DNA from: Armatimonadota bacterium
GTDB taxonomy: Bacteria > Armatimonadota > Zipacnadia > Zipacnadales > FEN-943
Reading direction: 5' to 3'
Length of the DNA: 5,688 nucleotides
NCBI GenBank assembly: GCA_029777735.1
Contig: JAKORR010000101.1
Coordinates: forward strand, 1-5,688
The position numbers and the translations under genes are program-made. Position 1 is the stretch's first letter. Each line of letters begins with the position of its first letter. The notes beneath the pieces are model-generated. The model was given only the letters and a program-made list of their open reading frames with translations. It had not been told where the DNA came from and searched no databases. Below, piece after piece: positions 1-5,688 of the stretch.

Positions 1-400
1 CGACGCCCACAATGAGTTGCCGAGCTCCCAAGTCCAACGCCGCCCGGATCAACTCGCCCGTGCCATAGGTGCTCGTCAGTCCCGGGTTGCGCTTGGTCTC
101 AGGCACCAGGGGCAGACCAGAGGCGGCCGCCATCTCCACCACAGCCGTACACCCGTTGCCGAGTACCCCAAAGCGCGCCGTCACAGGCTCGCCTAGCGGC
201 CCCTCAACAACACGCTCTTCGTAGTGCCCACCCGTGGCCGACACCAGCGCATCCACCGTGCCCTCGCCCCCGTCGGCCAGCGGAACCTCGACGACCTCAG
301 CGTCGGGGGCCGCCCGCAGCACGCCGCGACTTATTGCTGCCGCCACTTCCTGCGCAGACAGGCATCCCTTGAAGGAATCCGGAGCAACAACGACTTTCAT
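1..400 (-). CDS. Glycerate kinase, type 1 (GarK/GlxK family), N-terminal part
   Basis: This is the first 133 residues of an ATP-dependent glycerate kinase, a cytoplasmic enzyme that phosphorylates D-glycerate (to 2-phosphoglycerate in characterised GarK-type members) and feeds it into lower glycolysis. Visible family signatures are the start MKVVVAPDSFKG (residues 1-12), ADGGEGT (42-48), EMAAASGLPLVP (89-100) and STYGTGELI (110-118). The frame leaves the window at LIVGV, just before the expected GGSAT-type glycine loop. Family members are about 370-380 residues, so roughly two thirds is missing. The ATG at 398-400 was chosen because the conserved first strand begins immediately there, with AGGTG about 9 nt upstream. 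An in-frame ATG at 425-427 would add nine residues. It is the last gene seen of the minus-strand catabolic block, 122 bp after the TIM-barrel gene. The family assignment is firm; the product isomer and physiological substrate source are inferred. Confidence 0.93.
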   Translation of the reverse strand, partial: MKVVVAPDSFKGCLSAQEVAAAISRGVLRAAPDAEVVEVPLADGGEGTVDALVSATGGHYEERVVEGPLGEPVTARFGVLGNGCTAVVEMAAASGLPLVPETKRNPGLTSTYGTGELIRAALDLGARQLIVGV

Positions 401-522
401 CAGTGGCGACACCTGCCTGGGAACCATGCCCACATCCCCACTGCTGGCCTGGGTCCGTGCCCCCCCCGGGCAGCCTTCAGGGAATCAACCTCGAATCGGG
501 CCGAGAGACTTGGGCTTGCTTA

Positions 523-1482
523 TTACCCTATGCTCTCCTCGACGCCCACCTCGGACCAAGCCCGCAGCCAAGTGCGCTTTGTGCCTGCCCATACTTGCTC
601 CGGAGTCTCGTCGCCGATCGGCGCCACCTCGAAGGTTACGATCGGCTTCTCGGTCGGCACTTCCTTGCCAAAGTAGCCGGCATAGGTGAGGATCTCCAGA
701 AACTCCTTGAGCTGCGGCCAGTCGTTCTCTCCGCCCGGGTAGCCAAAGCGCGGGTGCTTATCGCCGTAGGCCAAGTCCTCCTGGTTCTCCTTCAGGCAGT
801 TGCCAACGTGAACGTGGATGACATAAGGCATCGTGAGGCTCACGAGCTCCGTCGCATCCTCGCCCAGCAGCGGCACGTGCGAAAGGTCAATAGTGAGACC
901 GAAGTTTGCCACCCGCTCGCGCACGCGCTCTGCCAGCTCGGCAGCCCTAGTGCTTGGCCCTATAATGCACCGCTTCTCGATTGCGTCATCGAACTGCTCC
1001 AAGCTTAGCCAGACCACGTAGTCATGCTCCTGGGCCCGATCCATTGAGTATTTAGCAAGCTCCACGCAGGAGTCGACTAAAAGATCCATCTGGCGCTTGA
1101 TCTCATCCTCGCCCTCGGGCGCGGGGCCGCTCAGCGCGGCGCAAATTCGGGCCCCTAGTTCGTAGGCCGCGTCGATCGACTTCTTCACCTCGTCGATAGC
1201 CGCACGACGAGCAGTCTCGTCGGGACTGTTGAGACTTAGCTTGTTGATCAGCAGTCCCGGCTGCGCCCCCACGCCAAGGCGCACGCCCGAGGCCTCGGCT
1301 ATGGCGTGTAGCCGCTCATGCATACCAGGCTGCTCACTGCGCCGCACCTCGATGACGTTGAGCATCTCGTCCATTGCAAGGCGCTCGAAGCTCTCTACAA
1401 TGGGTCCTTCGTCCCGGATGACCGGGTAGAGCATAAAGTGAACGACCCCAAGATGCATCTTCTGCAACCAGTCCTGGACCAT
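523..1482 (-). CDS. Xylose-isomerase-like TIM-barrel sugar isomerase/epimerase
   Basis: This 319-residue cytoplasmic protein has the pattern of the AP-endonuclease-2/xylose-isomerase-like TIM-barrel superfamily, metal-dependent enzymes that isomerise, epimerise or dehydrate sugars and inososes. Candidate metal ligands lie at strand ends: E162 (LSLEQFD), D199 and H202 (TIDLSHVP), H223/H225 (VIHVHVGN) and E285 (VTFEVAP). This is the E-D-H-E order seen in IolI and IolE type enzymes. D241 and H243 (GDKHPRFGYPGG) may bind substrate phosphate or hydroxyls. The start is fixed by AAGGAGGT seven bases before the ATG, and the gene ends in tandem TAA TAA stops. At 319 residues it is longer than typical IolI (about 280) or hydroxypyruvate isomerase (about 260), so I do not assign a specific reaction. 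The neighbouring iolB gene suggests an inositol-type substrate, whereas the downstream glycerate kinase suggests a hydroxypyruvate or tartronate-semialdehyde step. Superfamily is confident, substrate unknown. Confidence 0.85.
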   Translation of the reverse strand: MVQDWLQKMHLGVVHFMLYPVIRDEGPIVESFERLAMDEMLNVIEVRRSEQPGMHERLHAIAEASGVRLGVGAQPGLLINKLSLNSPDETARRAAIDEVKKSIDAAYELGARICAALSGPAPEGEDEIKRQMDLLVDSCVELAKYSMDRAQEHDYVVWLSLEQFDDAIEKRCIIGPSTRAAELAERVRERVANFGLTIDLSHVPLLGEDATELVSLTMPYVIHVHVGNCLKENQEDLAYGDKHPRFGYPGGENDWPQLKEFLEILTYAGYFGKEVPTEKPIVTFEVAPIGDETPEQVWAGTKRTWLRAWSEVGVEESIG

Positions 1483-1489
1483 TGTTCAT

Positions 1490-1497
1490 ACCTCCTT
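1490..1497 (-). promoter_or_regulatory. Strong ribosome binding site of the TIM-barrel gene
   Basis: Read on the minus strand this is AAGGAGGT, a near-perfect anti-16S match, seven bases before the ATG at 1480-1482. It decides that start. Another ATG (1488-1490) overlaps the last base of the site but is in a different frame and too close to be used efficiently. Confidence 0.85.
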
Positions 1498-1591
1498 GAA
1501 CCCTCTTGTCGGGGTGGAACAGCCCAGCCCAAAAGGCCCGGCCTCTCGCTACCTACACCGCCCCCTAGAGGCCCCTTGCCCCTGTCTCGCC

Positions 1592-2419
1592 TCAGAAACC
1601 CATGCCGCGAGCCATCTGCCCGGCGGCGTGGACCCAGGCATGCCTGGCATCGTCTCTGGGCCTCATGCGCCGATCCGTATAGCCGGCCAGAATCCACAAG
1701 TAGTATACCTGATATCCCGGAGCCGCGACGATCGGGTGATAGGCGGGCGGAATCACCACAGTGTCCTCGTCTTCCACAATATAGGCTTCGCGGATGCTCA
1801 TGCTGTCATTGAAAAGGCACTGCACCCCAAATCCCTGATCGGGATTGACGCGGTAGTGATAGACCTCCTCCATGCGCACTTCAAAGGGGTAGTCGTCAAC
1901 AGTATGCTTATGAGGTGGGTAGCTAGACCAGTTGCCTGGCAAGTTGATCGTCTCGCCGATGACCAGCCGCCGGGCGTGAGCTACGTTATCGCCGATGATG
2001 GTATAAACGTCGCGGGTCCAGTTCCAGTTGCCGACTGTCTTGTGTACCACCTGGGAAGGCGTCACGAGCTGGGGCCCACCTTCAGCCCGCGACGGCGCCG
2101 CGCACAGCGCCACTTCGCACAGGCTGGACGCTGCGATTCTTAGCGTCACTCCCGGCGGAGCCCACACGCCGGTGGCCGGGCCTGCGAAGACACTCGCCCG
2201 GCCCCCGAGCTCGCGAAAGCTTTGCTGGCCACATTGCACGTCCACCAGGCCTGACATGATGATTACCCCGAATTCCTTACCCTCGGTCTCTATCTCAACC
2301 TGCCCACCCGCCTCACCCCGCCAGATGAAGAGGTCGATGAGCTCATCACCTGCCGCATCCGCTGTACGAACGGCGTTAAGCCCCCTGGTCAAGTTGCCAC
2401 GTATGAAGTTTTTAGCCAT
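1592..2419 (-). CDS. iolB: 5-deoxy-glucuronate isomerase (IolB family)
   Basis: This 275-residue protein matches IolB, the cupin-type enzyme of myo-inositol catabolism that converts 5-deoxy-D-glucuronate to 5-dehydro-2-deoxy-D-gluconate in the cytoplasm. Key signatures lie in the C-terminal half: GNWSSYPPHKH (162-172), MEEVYHYR (183-190), NPDQGFGVQ (192-200), PPAYHPIVAAPGY (224-236) and YYLWILAG (239-246). By analogy with the KduI/IolB fold the likely metal ligands are H170, H172, a glutamate at 184/185 and H228. The length is close to the family norm of about 270. The open frame extends 38 codons further upstream (to 2533), but the ATG at 2417-2419 is preceded by AGGAGGT at 8 bases and begins MAKNF, so the longer form is rejected. 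It is the first gene of the minus-strand block. The other iol genes are not in view, so a full inositol pathway is inferred only. A related uronate isomerase activity of the KduI type is the main alternative. Confidence 0.92.
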   Translation of the reverse strand: MAKNFIRGNLTRGLNAVRTADAAGDELIDLFIWRGEAGGQVEIETEGKEFGVIIMSGLVDVQCGQQSFRELGGRASVFAGPATGVWAPPGVTLRIAASSLCEVALCAAPSRAEGGPQLVTPSQVVHKTVGNWNWTRDVYTIIGDNVAHARRLVIGETINLPGNWSSYPPHKHTVDDYPFEVRMEEVYHYRVNPDQGFGVQCLFNDSMSIREAYIVEDEDTVVIPPAYHPIVAAPGYQVYYLWILAGYTDRRMRPRDDARHAWVHAAGQMARGMGF

Positions 2420-2427
2420 GTAGCCAT

Positions 2428-2434
2428 ACCTCCT
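2428..2434 (-). promoter_or_regulatory. Ribosome binding site of iolB
   Basis: Read on the minus strand this is AGGAGGT, eight bases before the iolB ATG at 2417-2419. It sets the start and rules out the longer open frame. As at the next gene, an out-of-frame ATG (2425-2427) directly abuts the site. Confidence 0.85.
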
Positions 2435-2513
2435 GGCGCTCAGTTTCGTCCGCGAACTCACCATCCCTTCACCTTGTGGCGCTCCAAAGTGTTCGAGTGT
2501 GCTAAGCTTCACC
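2434..2513. repeat. Diverged two-copy direct repeat upstream of iolB
   Basis: Two units on the plus strand share the same ordered blocks. Unit A (2434-2473) and unit B (2477-2513) each begin TGGCGCTC, then contain AGT, then TTCG, and end CTTCACC. The sequence between the blocks differs. The units lie 43 bp apart by their starts and 40 bp by their ends, immediately upstream of the iolB ribosome binding site. A further GGCGCT occurs at 2552-2557. This could be an old tandem duplication or paired regulator sites for the catabolic operon. The function is unknown and chance similarity is possible. Confidence 0.35.
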
Positions 2514-2597
2514 CTAGGACCCAGTGATAGCATGTGACGCCGCGCCCGGCAGGCGCTTTCCCAACCCTCGGCAAGCTGGGTTACCGCAGGTATATGA

Positions 2598-2606
2598 TGG
2601 TATAAT
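2598..2606 (+). promoter_or_regulatory. Extended -10 promoter element for the PBP operon
   Basis: The sequence TGGTATAAT is a perfect extended -10 (TGn plus TATAAT consensus) in a short AT-rich patch within GC-rich DNA, about 90 bp upstream of the class A PBP start. No good -35 hexamer is seen at 16-18 bp (GGGTTA at 17 bp is poor), which is compatible with extended -10 promoters of the housekeeping sigma factor. The predicted transcription start is near 2612-2614. On the minus strand the same patch offers only weak -10-like sequences for iolB. Confidence 0.5.
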
Positions 2607-2615
2607 AAATGCTGT

Positions 2616-2672
2616 ATGTCTGTCCTTGAAACCAGGGAAACCTCTTGTACGTCTAACGCAATGAGCGACTGA
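2616..2672 (+). other. Possible 18-residue leader reading frame before the PBP operon
   Basis: An ATG at 2616-2618 opens an 18-codon frame (MSVLETRETSC to its end at SNAMSD) closed by TGA at 2670-2672. It is in the same frame as the class A PBP gene, whose ATG follows 24 bases later. The ATG would lie only a few bases from the transcription start predicted from the extended -10, so it has no room for a ribosome binding site and could only be read as a nearly leaderless start. It shows no recognisable attenuator peptide composition. It may be chance. Confidence 0.2.
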
Positions 2673-2696
2673 GGTTGTCAGAGGTTTTGGATTCCT

Positions 2697-5159
2697 ATGA
2701 GATCGCGCCCACGGCAGCGTTCTTCAGATCGGATAGTGCGAATTCGCCGTTTGGTTTGGTGGCTCAACGCCCTAGTGCTGGTGTTGGCCTTCGGCACAGG
2801 TGCCTTTATTCTGGGGGCGCTGTCACGCTTACAGGCGAATCTGCCAAGCGCCAGAGAACTGGCTGACTATCGTCCGCGCCTAGCCACAGAGATTTACTCC
2901 ACAGATGTGCAGACGAACGGCCAGGAGAAACACACGCTGCTGGCGCGCCTCTTTCGGGAAAACCGCGAGTGGGCGTCAATAGATCGAATGCCGGTGAATC
3001 TTATTCGCGCGACGGTGGCGATTGAGGACCGGCCCTTCTTCAAACACCGGGGCTTCGACCCGAAGGGTATCCTTCGCGCCTTCCTTGCCAACCTGCGCGC
3101 GGGCGAGATACGCCAGGGCGGCAGCACTATCACCCAGCAACTCGTCCGAGCCATATGGCTGTCGCCTGAGCGCACAATGACGCGCAAAATTAAGGAAATC
3201 CTGTTATCCCTCCAGGTCGAGCGCAACTTCACGAAAGACGAAATCCTGGAAATGTACCTCAACCAGGTCTGCTACGGCCACGGGGCCTACGGGGTACGCA
3301 CGGCTGCAGAGCTGTACTTCGACAAGAACCCCGAGGACCTGACCTTGGCCGAGTGTGCGCTCCTGGCCGGGCTACCACGCTGGCCCGCCGGCTACTCACC
3401 CTTCAATCACCCTGAGCGTGCCAAGCACCGTCGCTCACAGGTCCTCCAAGCCATGGTGGAAATGGGCTACATCGAGCCGGCCGAGGCGGAAGAGGCCAAT
3501 GACAAGCCCTTGATACCCAAGGGGCGTGAGCCGCGCGAGGTGGGTTTCGCCGCCTTCCGCGCTCCTCACTTCACCCACATGGTGGTGCGGCGGCTCTGTG
3601 AGCAGTACGGCATGGAGACCATCTACGAGGGTGGCCTCAAGATCTATACTTCGCTCAACTACCGCCTGCAGCGCGCGGCAGAGGAGGAGTTATCGCGGCA
3701 CGTCGAGAGCCTGCGACGCGGAGGCTACCTGGCCCGAGACCTGAGAGGCCAGGGCAGCTTGGTGTGCCTAGACGTCAAGACCGGCGATGTTCTGGCGATG
3801 GTCGGGGGCGTCGGTCCCTTTGAGAAGGTCCAGTACAATCGTTGCGCGCCTGGTCCCCCTTACTACGGACGGCAGGCCGGGTCGGCCTTCAAGCCCTACG
3901 TATGGACCGCTGCCCTGGAGCACGGTTACGGCCCAAACTCGGTAGTCAGCGGGGAAGCTATCTCGATCCGCACCAGCGACGGCCGTTATTGGTCGCCCCG
4001 TGGTGGGAGCGGCCACTACACATTGGCTTCGGCCCTACAGCACTCTATCAACCGAGTCTCGGTCCGCCTCCTGCTTTCCGTAGGCGCAGAGAAGGTAGCG
4101 TCCAAGGCCGCGTTGATGATGGGGATTCCAACCTCCCGTCTGCGTGCCGTACCCTCCCTGGCGCTGGGGACGTCCGAGGTATCGCCCCTGGAGATGGCCG
4201 TAGGGTTTTCGTGTTTCCCCAACGGGGGCTACCGGGTGACGCCACGCCTAGTGCGGCGCATCGCTGACTATCAGGGCCAAATGGTACTCGAGTTCCCGGA
4301 GCAGCGTTCCAGAGTCATCTCGCCTGAAGTAGCCAAGTCCATGGTGGACATGATGAAGCGGGTGATTAGTAGCGGCACGGGGACGCGAGCACGCATTCCA
4401 GCGCCCTGCGCAGGGAAAACTGGCACGGCCCAGGATGCTCGCGATGTTTGGTTCGTGGGCTTCACGCCAACTCTGTGCACCGCCATCTGGATCGGCAACG
4501 ATGACCACTCGCCGATCCGGGGCGGAGCCTACGGCGGCACGCTCTGCGCACCTGTCTGGGCCAATTTTATGCGCCGCGCCATCAAGATTCTCCCGCCAAA
4601 GGAGGACTTCTTCGGCGGCAAGGGCGTCAGTGCGAAGGTTGCGTCTGAACGGACGCGGAAGAGCGGCCGTGTTGTGACGATCTGTCGGGATAGCGGCAGA
4701 TTGGCCACTCCCTACTGCCCCGACACCTACGAAAAGGCCTTCGGGCAGAATGAGAATCTGCCAGGCCGCTGCACAATGCACACGGGAGGCTCCGATCGGA
4801 CCGAGCCTTCTACGACTTCGACTTCTTCTAGGTCCACAACGGCCGAGCCGACGACGACGGCCGGCGAGGGCGGCCGGCGAGTGACCGTGTGCGCCGATAG
4901 CGGGCAGCTGGCTACTGACTATTGTCCCAACACAGTCGAAAGGTCCTACGGTGCCGGGCAGGGCCCCAGCAGCCGATGCACCCTCCATGGTGCTCCAGGT
5001 GGCTCCAAGCCGTCGGAGAAGAAGCCCGAGAAGGCCAAGCCCAAACCGCCCGAGAGTGCCTCCTCAGGTAACCGCACCGGAACTGGCGGCGGTGAACGTA
5101 CCAAACCACAATCTGAGGGCGCCTCCGAGCCCGCGCCAGCCGAGCCAAGCAATGACTGA
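2697..5159 (+). CDS. Class A penicillin-binding protein (GT51 glycosyltransferase plus transpeptidase), PBP1a type
   Basis: This 820-residue bifunctional wall synthase polymerises lipid II and cross-links the glycan strands at the outer face of the cytoplasmic membrane. A basic cytoplasmic start (residues 1-18) precedes one membrane anchor (about 20-42). The GT51 domain shows EDRPFFKHRGFD (110-121, catalytic E110), GGSTITQQLVR (141-151), RKIKEILLSLQVE (163-175) and ILEMYLNQVCYGHGAYG (183-199). The transpeptidase domain has all three motifs: SAFK (S396 nucleophile, K399), SIN (450-452) and KTG (574-576). After about residue 640 come two copies of a C-X10-C-X17-C-X2-H module (660-695 and 729-764), a Ser/Thr-rich linker (700-726) and a Lys/Pro/Glu-rich tail (765-820). 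The ATG at 2697 is the first start after an in-frame TGA at 2670-2672. GAGG at 2681-2684 is a rather distant binding site. The last 8 bases overlap the next gene. Enzyme class is certain; the exact orthologue name (ponA/mrcA) is not assigned. Confidence 0.97.
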   Translation: MRSRPRQRSSDRIVRIRRLVWWLNALVLVLAFGTGAFILGALSRLQANLPSARELADYRPRLATEIYSTDVQTNGQEKHTLLARLFRENREWASIDRMPVNLIRATVAIEDRPFFKHRGFDPKGILRAFLANLRAGEIRQGGSTITQQLVRAIWLSPERTMTRKIKEILLSLQVERNFTKDEILEMYLNQVCYGHGAYGVRTAAELYFDKNPEDLTLAECALLAGLPRWPAGYSPFNHPERAKHRRSQVLQAMVEMGYIEPAEAEEANDKPLIPKGREPREVGFAAFRAPHFTHMVVRRLCEQYGMETIYEGGLKIYTSLNYRLQRAAEEELSRHVESLRRGGYLARDLRGQGSLVCLDVKTGDVLAMVGGVGPFEKVQYNRCAPGPPYYGRQAGSAFKPYVWTAALEHGYGPNSVVSGEAISIRTSDGRYWSPRGGSGHYTLASALQHSINRVSVRLLLSVGAEKVASKAALMMGIPTSRLRAVPSLALGTSEVSPLEMAVGFSCFPNGGYRVTPRLVRRIADYQGQMVLEFPEQRSRVISPEVAKSMVDMMKRVISSGTGTRARIPAPCAGKTGTAQDARDVWFVGFTPTLCTAIWIGNDDHSPIRGGAYGGTLCAPVWANFMRRAIKILPPKEDFFGGKGVSAKVASERTRKSGRVVTICRDSGRLATPYCPDTYEKAFGQNENLPGRCTMHTGGSDRTEPSTTSTSSRSTTAEPTTTAGEGGRRVTVCADSGQLATDYCPNTVERSYGAGQGPSSRCTLHGAPGGSKPSEKKPEKAKPKPPESASSGNRTGTGGGERTKPQSEGASEPAPAEPSND

Positions 5160-5688
5160 CCGCAGCCAACGGATTCGCCTTGTCCAGGGCGTCCTCGTCC
5201 TGTTGCTTCTCCTCTATGTTATTCGCCTTTGGGAACTCCAGTTGACGAATTGGGTAGAATACGCGCAGAAGGCGGCAGGCAACCGTACGCAGGTAATCCG
5301 CACAGAGCCGCCACGAGGACCAATCCTCGACCGCAACGGCCTGATCTTGGCTGAAAACCGCGCCGTCTGGGAGGTAGGCGTCGACCCTGCTAAGTTCCCC
5401 AAGGACGAGTACGAGGCCAACCGCTGCTTGATGCAGCTCGCCAGCCTGCTCAAAATGGATGTCCCCAGGGTGCGCGAGGCCGTAGAAAAGGCCCTGGCAG
5501 TCTCCTCCGCGCAACCTGTCCCTCTGGAGGGGTTGCAGGGGCCCAGAGGCCTAGACCTGCCAGCTGTGGCGCGTTTAGAGGAAAATACCTTTAGCCTCCC
5601 AGGCATAGTGGTACTCCAGACCCGCCGCCGTTTCTATCCGTACGGCCCCCTTGCCTGCCATGTGCTCGGCTATGCCCGGGCCATCACC
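5152..5688 (+). CDS. Class B penicillin-binding protein (PBP2/MrdA-like), N-terminal part
   Basis: The first 179 residues of a monofunctional transpeptidase are present. Residues 1-8 are cytoplasmic and 9-25 form a membrane anchor (RLVQGVLVLLLLLYVIR). Next comes the class B signature RGPILDRNGLILAENRAVWEV (55-75, starting RGPILDRNG), the start of the PBP dimerisation region. The stretch LPGIVVLQTRRRFYPYG (149-165) leads into LACHVLGYA (167-175), typical of PBP2/FtsI proteins. The catalytic SxxK, SxN and KTG motifs would lie beyond the right edge, so activity cannot be verified. The ATG at 5152 lies inside the end of the class A gene (ATGACTGA, 8 bp overlap). There is no clear ribosome binding site, which suggests translational coupling. 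PBP2 of the elongation machinery and FtsI-like division enzymes share this N-terminal pattern. The PBP2 reading is preferred but not proven without the rest of the gene or a rodA/ftsW neighbour. Confidence 0.9.
   Translation, partial: MTDRSQRIRLVQGVLVLLLLLYVIRLWELQLTNWVEYAQKAAGNRTQVIRTEPPRGPILDRNGLILAENRAVWEVGVDPAKFPKDEYEANRCLMQLASLLKMDVPRVREAVEKALAVSSAQPVPLEGLQGPRGLDLPAVARLEENTFSLPGIVVLQTRRRFYPYGPLACHVLGYARAIT

Noticed and set aside
224..1008. Several overlapping plus-strand frames opposite glycerate kinase and the TIM-barrel gene
   Set aside because: They are mutually overlapping, of low-complexity composition, and antisense to recognised enzymes.
1531..1545. Possible terminator between iolB and the TIM-barrel gene (AGGC-CGG-GCCT followed by TTT on the minus strand)
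   Set aside because: The stem is only 4 bp and the T run is short (TTTT including the last stem base), too weak to call.
1496..2143. 215-codon plus-strand frame opposite iolB
   Set aside because: The opposite strand encodes a well-matched IolB with conserved motifs; this frame is its shadow.
2420..2533. 38-codon N-terminal extension of iolB
   Set aside because: The strong AGGAGGT site at the inner ATG and the normal family length favour the shorter protein. The extension would also be coded across the direct repeat.
2563..2582. Inverted repeat AACCC/GGGTT upstream of the PBP promoter
   Set aside because: It is only 5 bp with a 10-base loop, which is common by chance. There is no basis to name an operator.
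4248..4988. 246-codon open frame on the minus strand inside the class A PBP gene
   Set aside because: It lies wholly opposite the transpeptidase and tail coding sequence, has no recognisable domain, and is Arg/Ala/Gly-rich as expected for an antisense frame of GC-rich DNA.
4912..5514. 200-codon minus-strand frame spanning the PBP junction
   Set aside because: It is antisense to two clearly recognised PBP genes and shows no domain or ribosome binding site.

Overview
The window shows two divergent gene blocks separated by a short, relatively AT-rich control region. The DNA is GC-rich and bacterial, with strong Shine-Dalgarno sites (AAGGAGGT, AGGAGGT) ahead of two genes. No rRNA, tRNA, IS, CRISPR or phage signal is visible. 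The organism cannot be named from this sequence. It builds peptidoglycan with a class A and a class B penicillin-binding protein and carries sugar-acid/inositol type catabolic genes. The cysteine-containing tail on the class A enzyme resembles tails I associate with Firmicutes, Armatimonadota and similar lineages; that is an impression, not a demonstrated placement.

Left block (minus strand, positions 2419 down to 1): an IolB-type 5-deoxy-glucuronate isomerase, then a xylose-isomerase-like TIM-barrel isomerase/epimerase, then the N-terminal third of a type 1 glycerate kinase that runs off the left edge. The gaps are 109 bp (1483-1591) and 122 bp (401-522), and neither holds a convincing terminator, so a single catabolic transcript is plausible. 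IolB points to myo-inositol breakdown. The TIM-barrel enzyme and glycerate kinase would fit sugar or sugar-acid breakdown ending in glycerate and phosphoglycerate. The substrate of the whole operon is not settled.

Control region (2420-2696): this holds a perfect extended -10 promoter element facing right, a diverged two-copy direct repeat just upstream of the iolB ribosome binding site, and a small reading frame in the leader of the right-hand operon.

Right block (plus strand, 2697 to the right edge): a full-length class A penicillin-binding protein (glycosyltransferase GT51 plus transpeptidase), overlapping by 8 bp with the start of a class B penicillin-binding protein of the PBP2 type. The two would be translationally coupled and act together in wall synthesis at the outer face of the cytoplasmic membrane. 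The most distinctive structure in the window is the tail of the class A enzyme. It carries two copies of a 36-residue Cys/His module with identical C-X10-C-X17-C-X2-H spacing, joined by a Ser/Thr-rich linker and followed by a Lys/Pro/Glu-rich end.

I do not see a clearly new biological system. The best leads are the duplicated Cys/His modules, the mixed composition of the catabolic operon, and the structured intergenic region.
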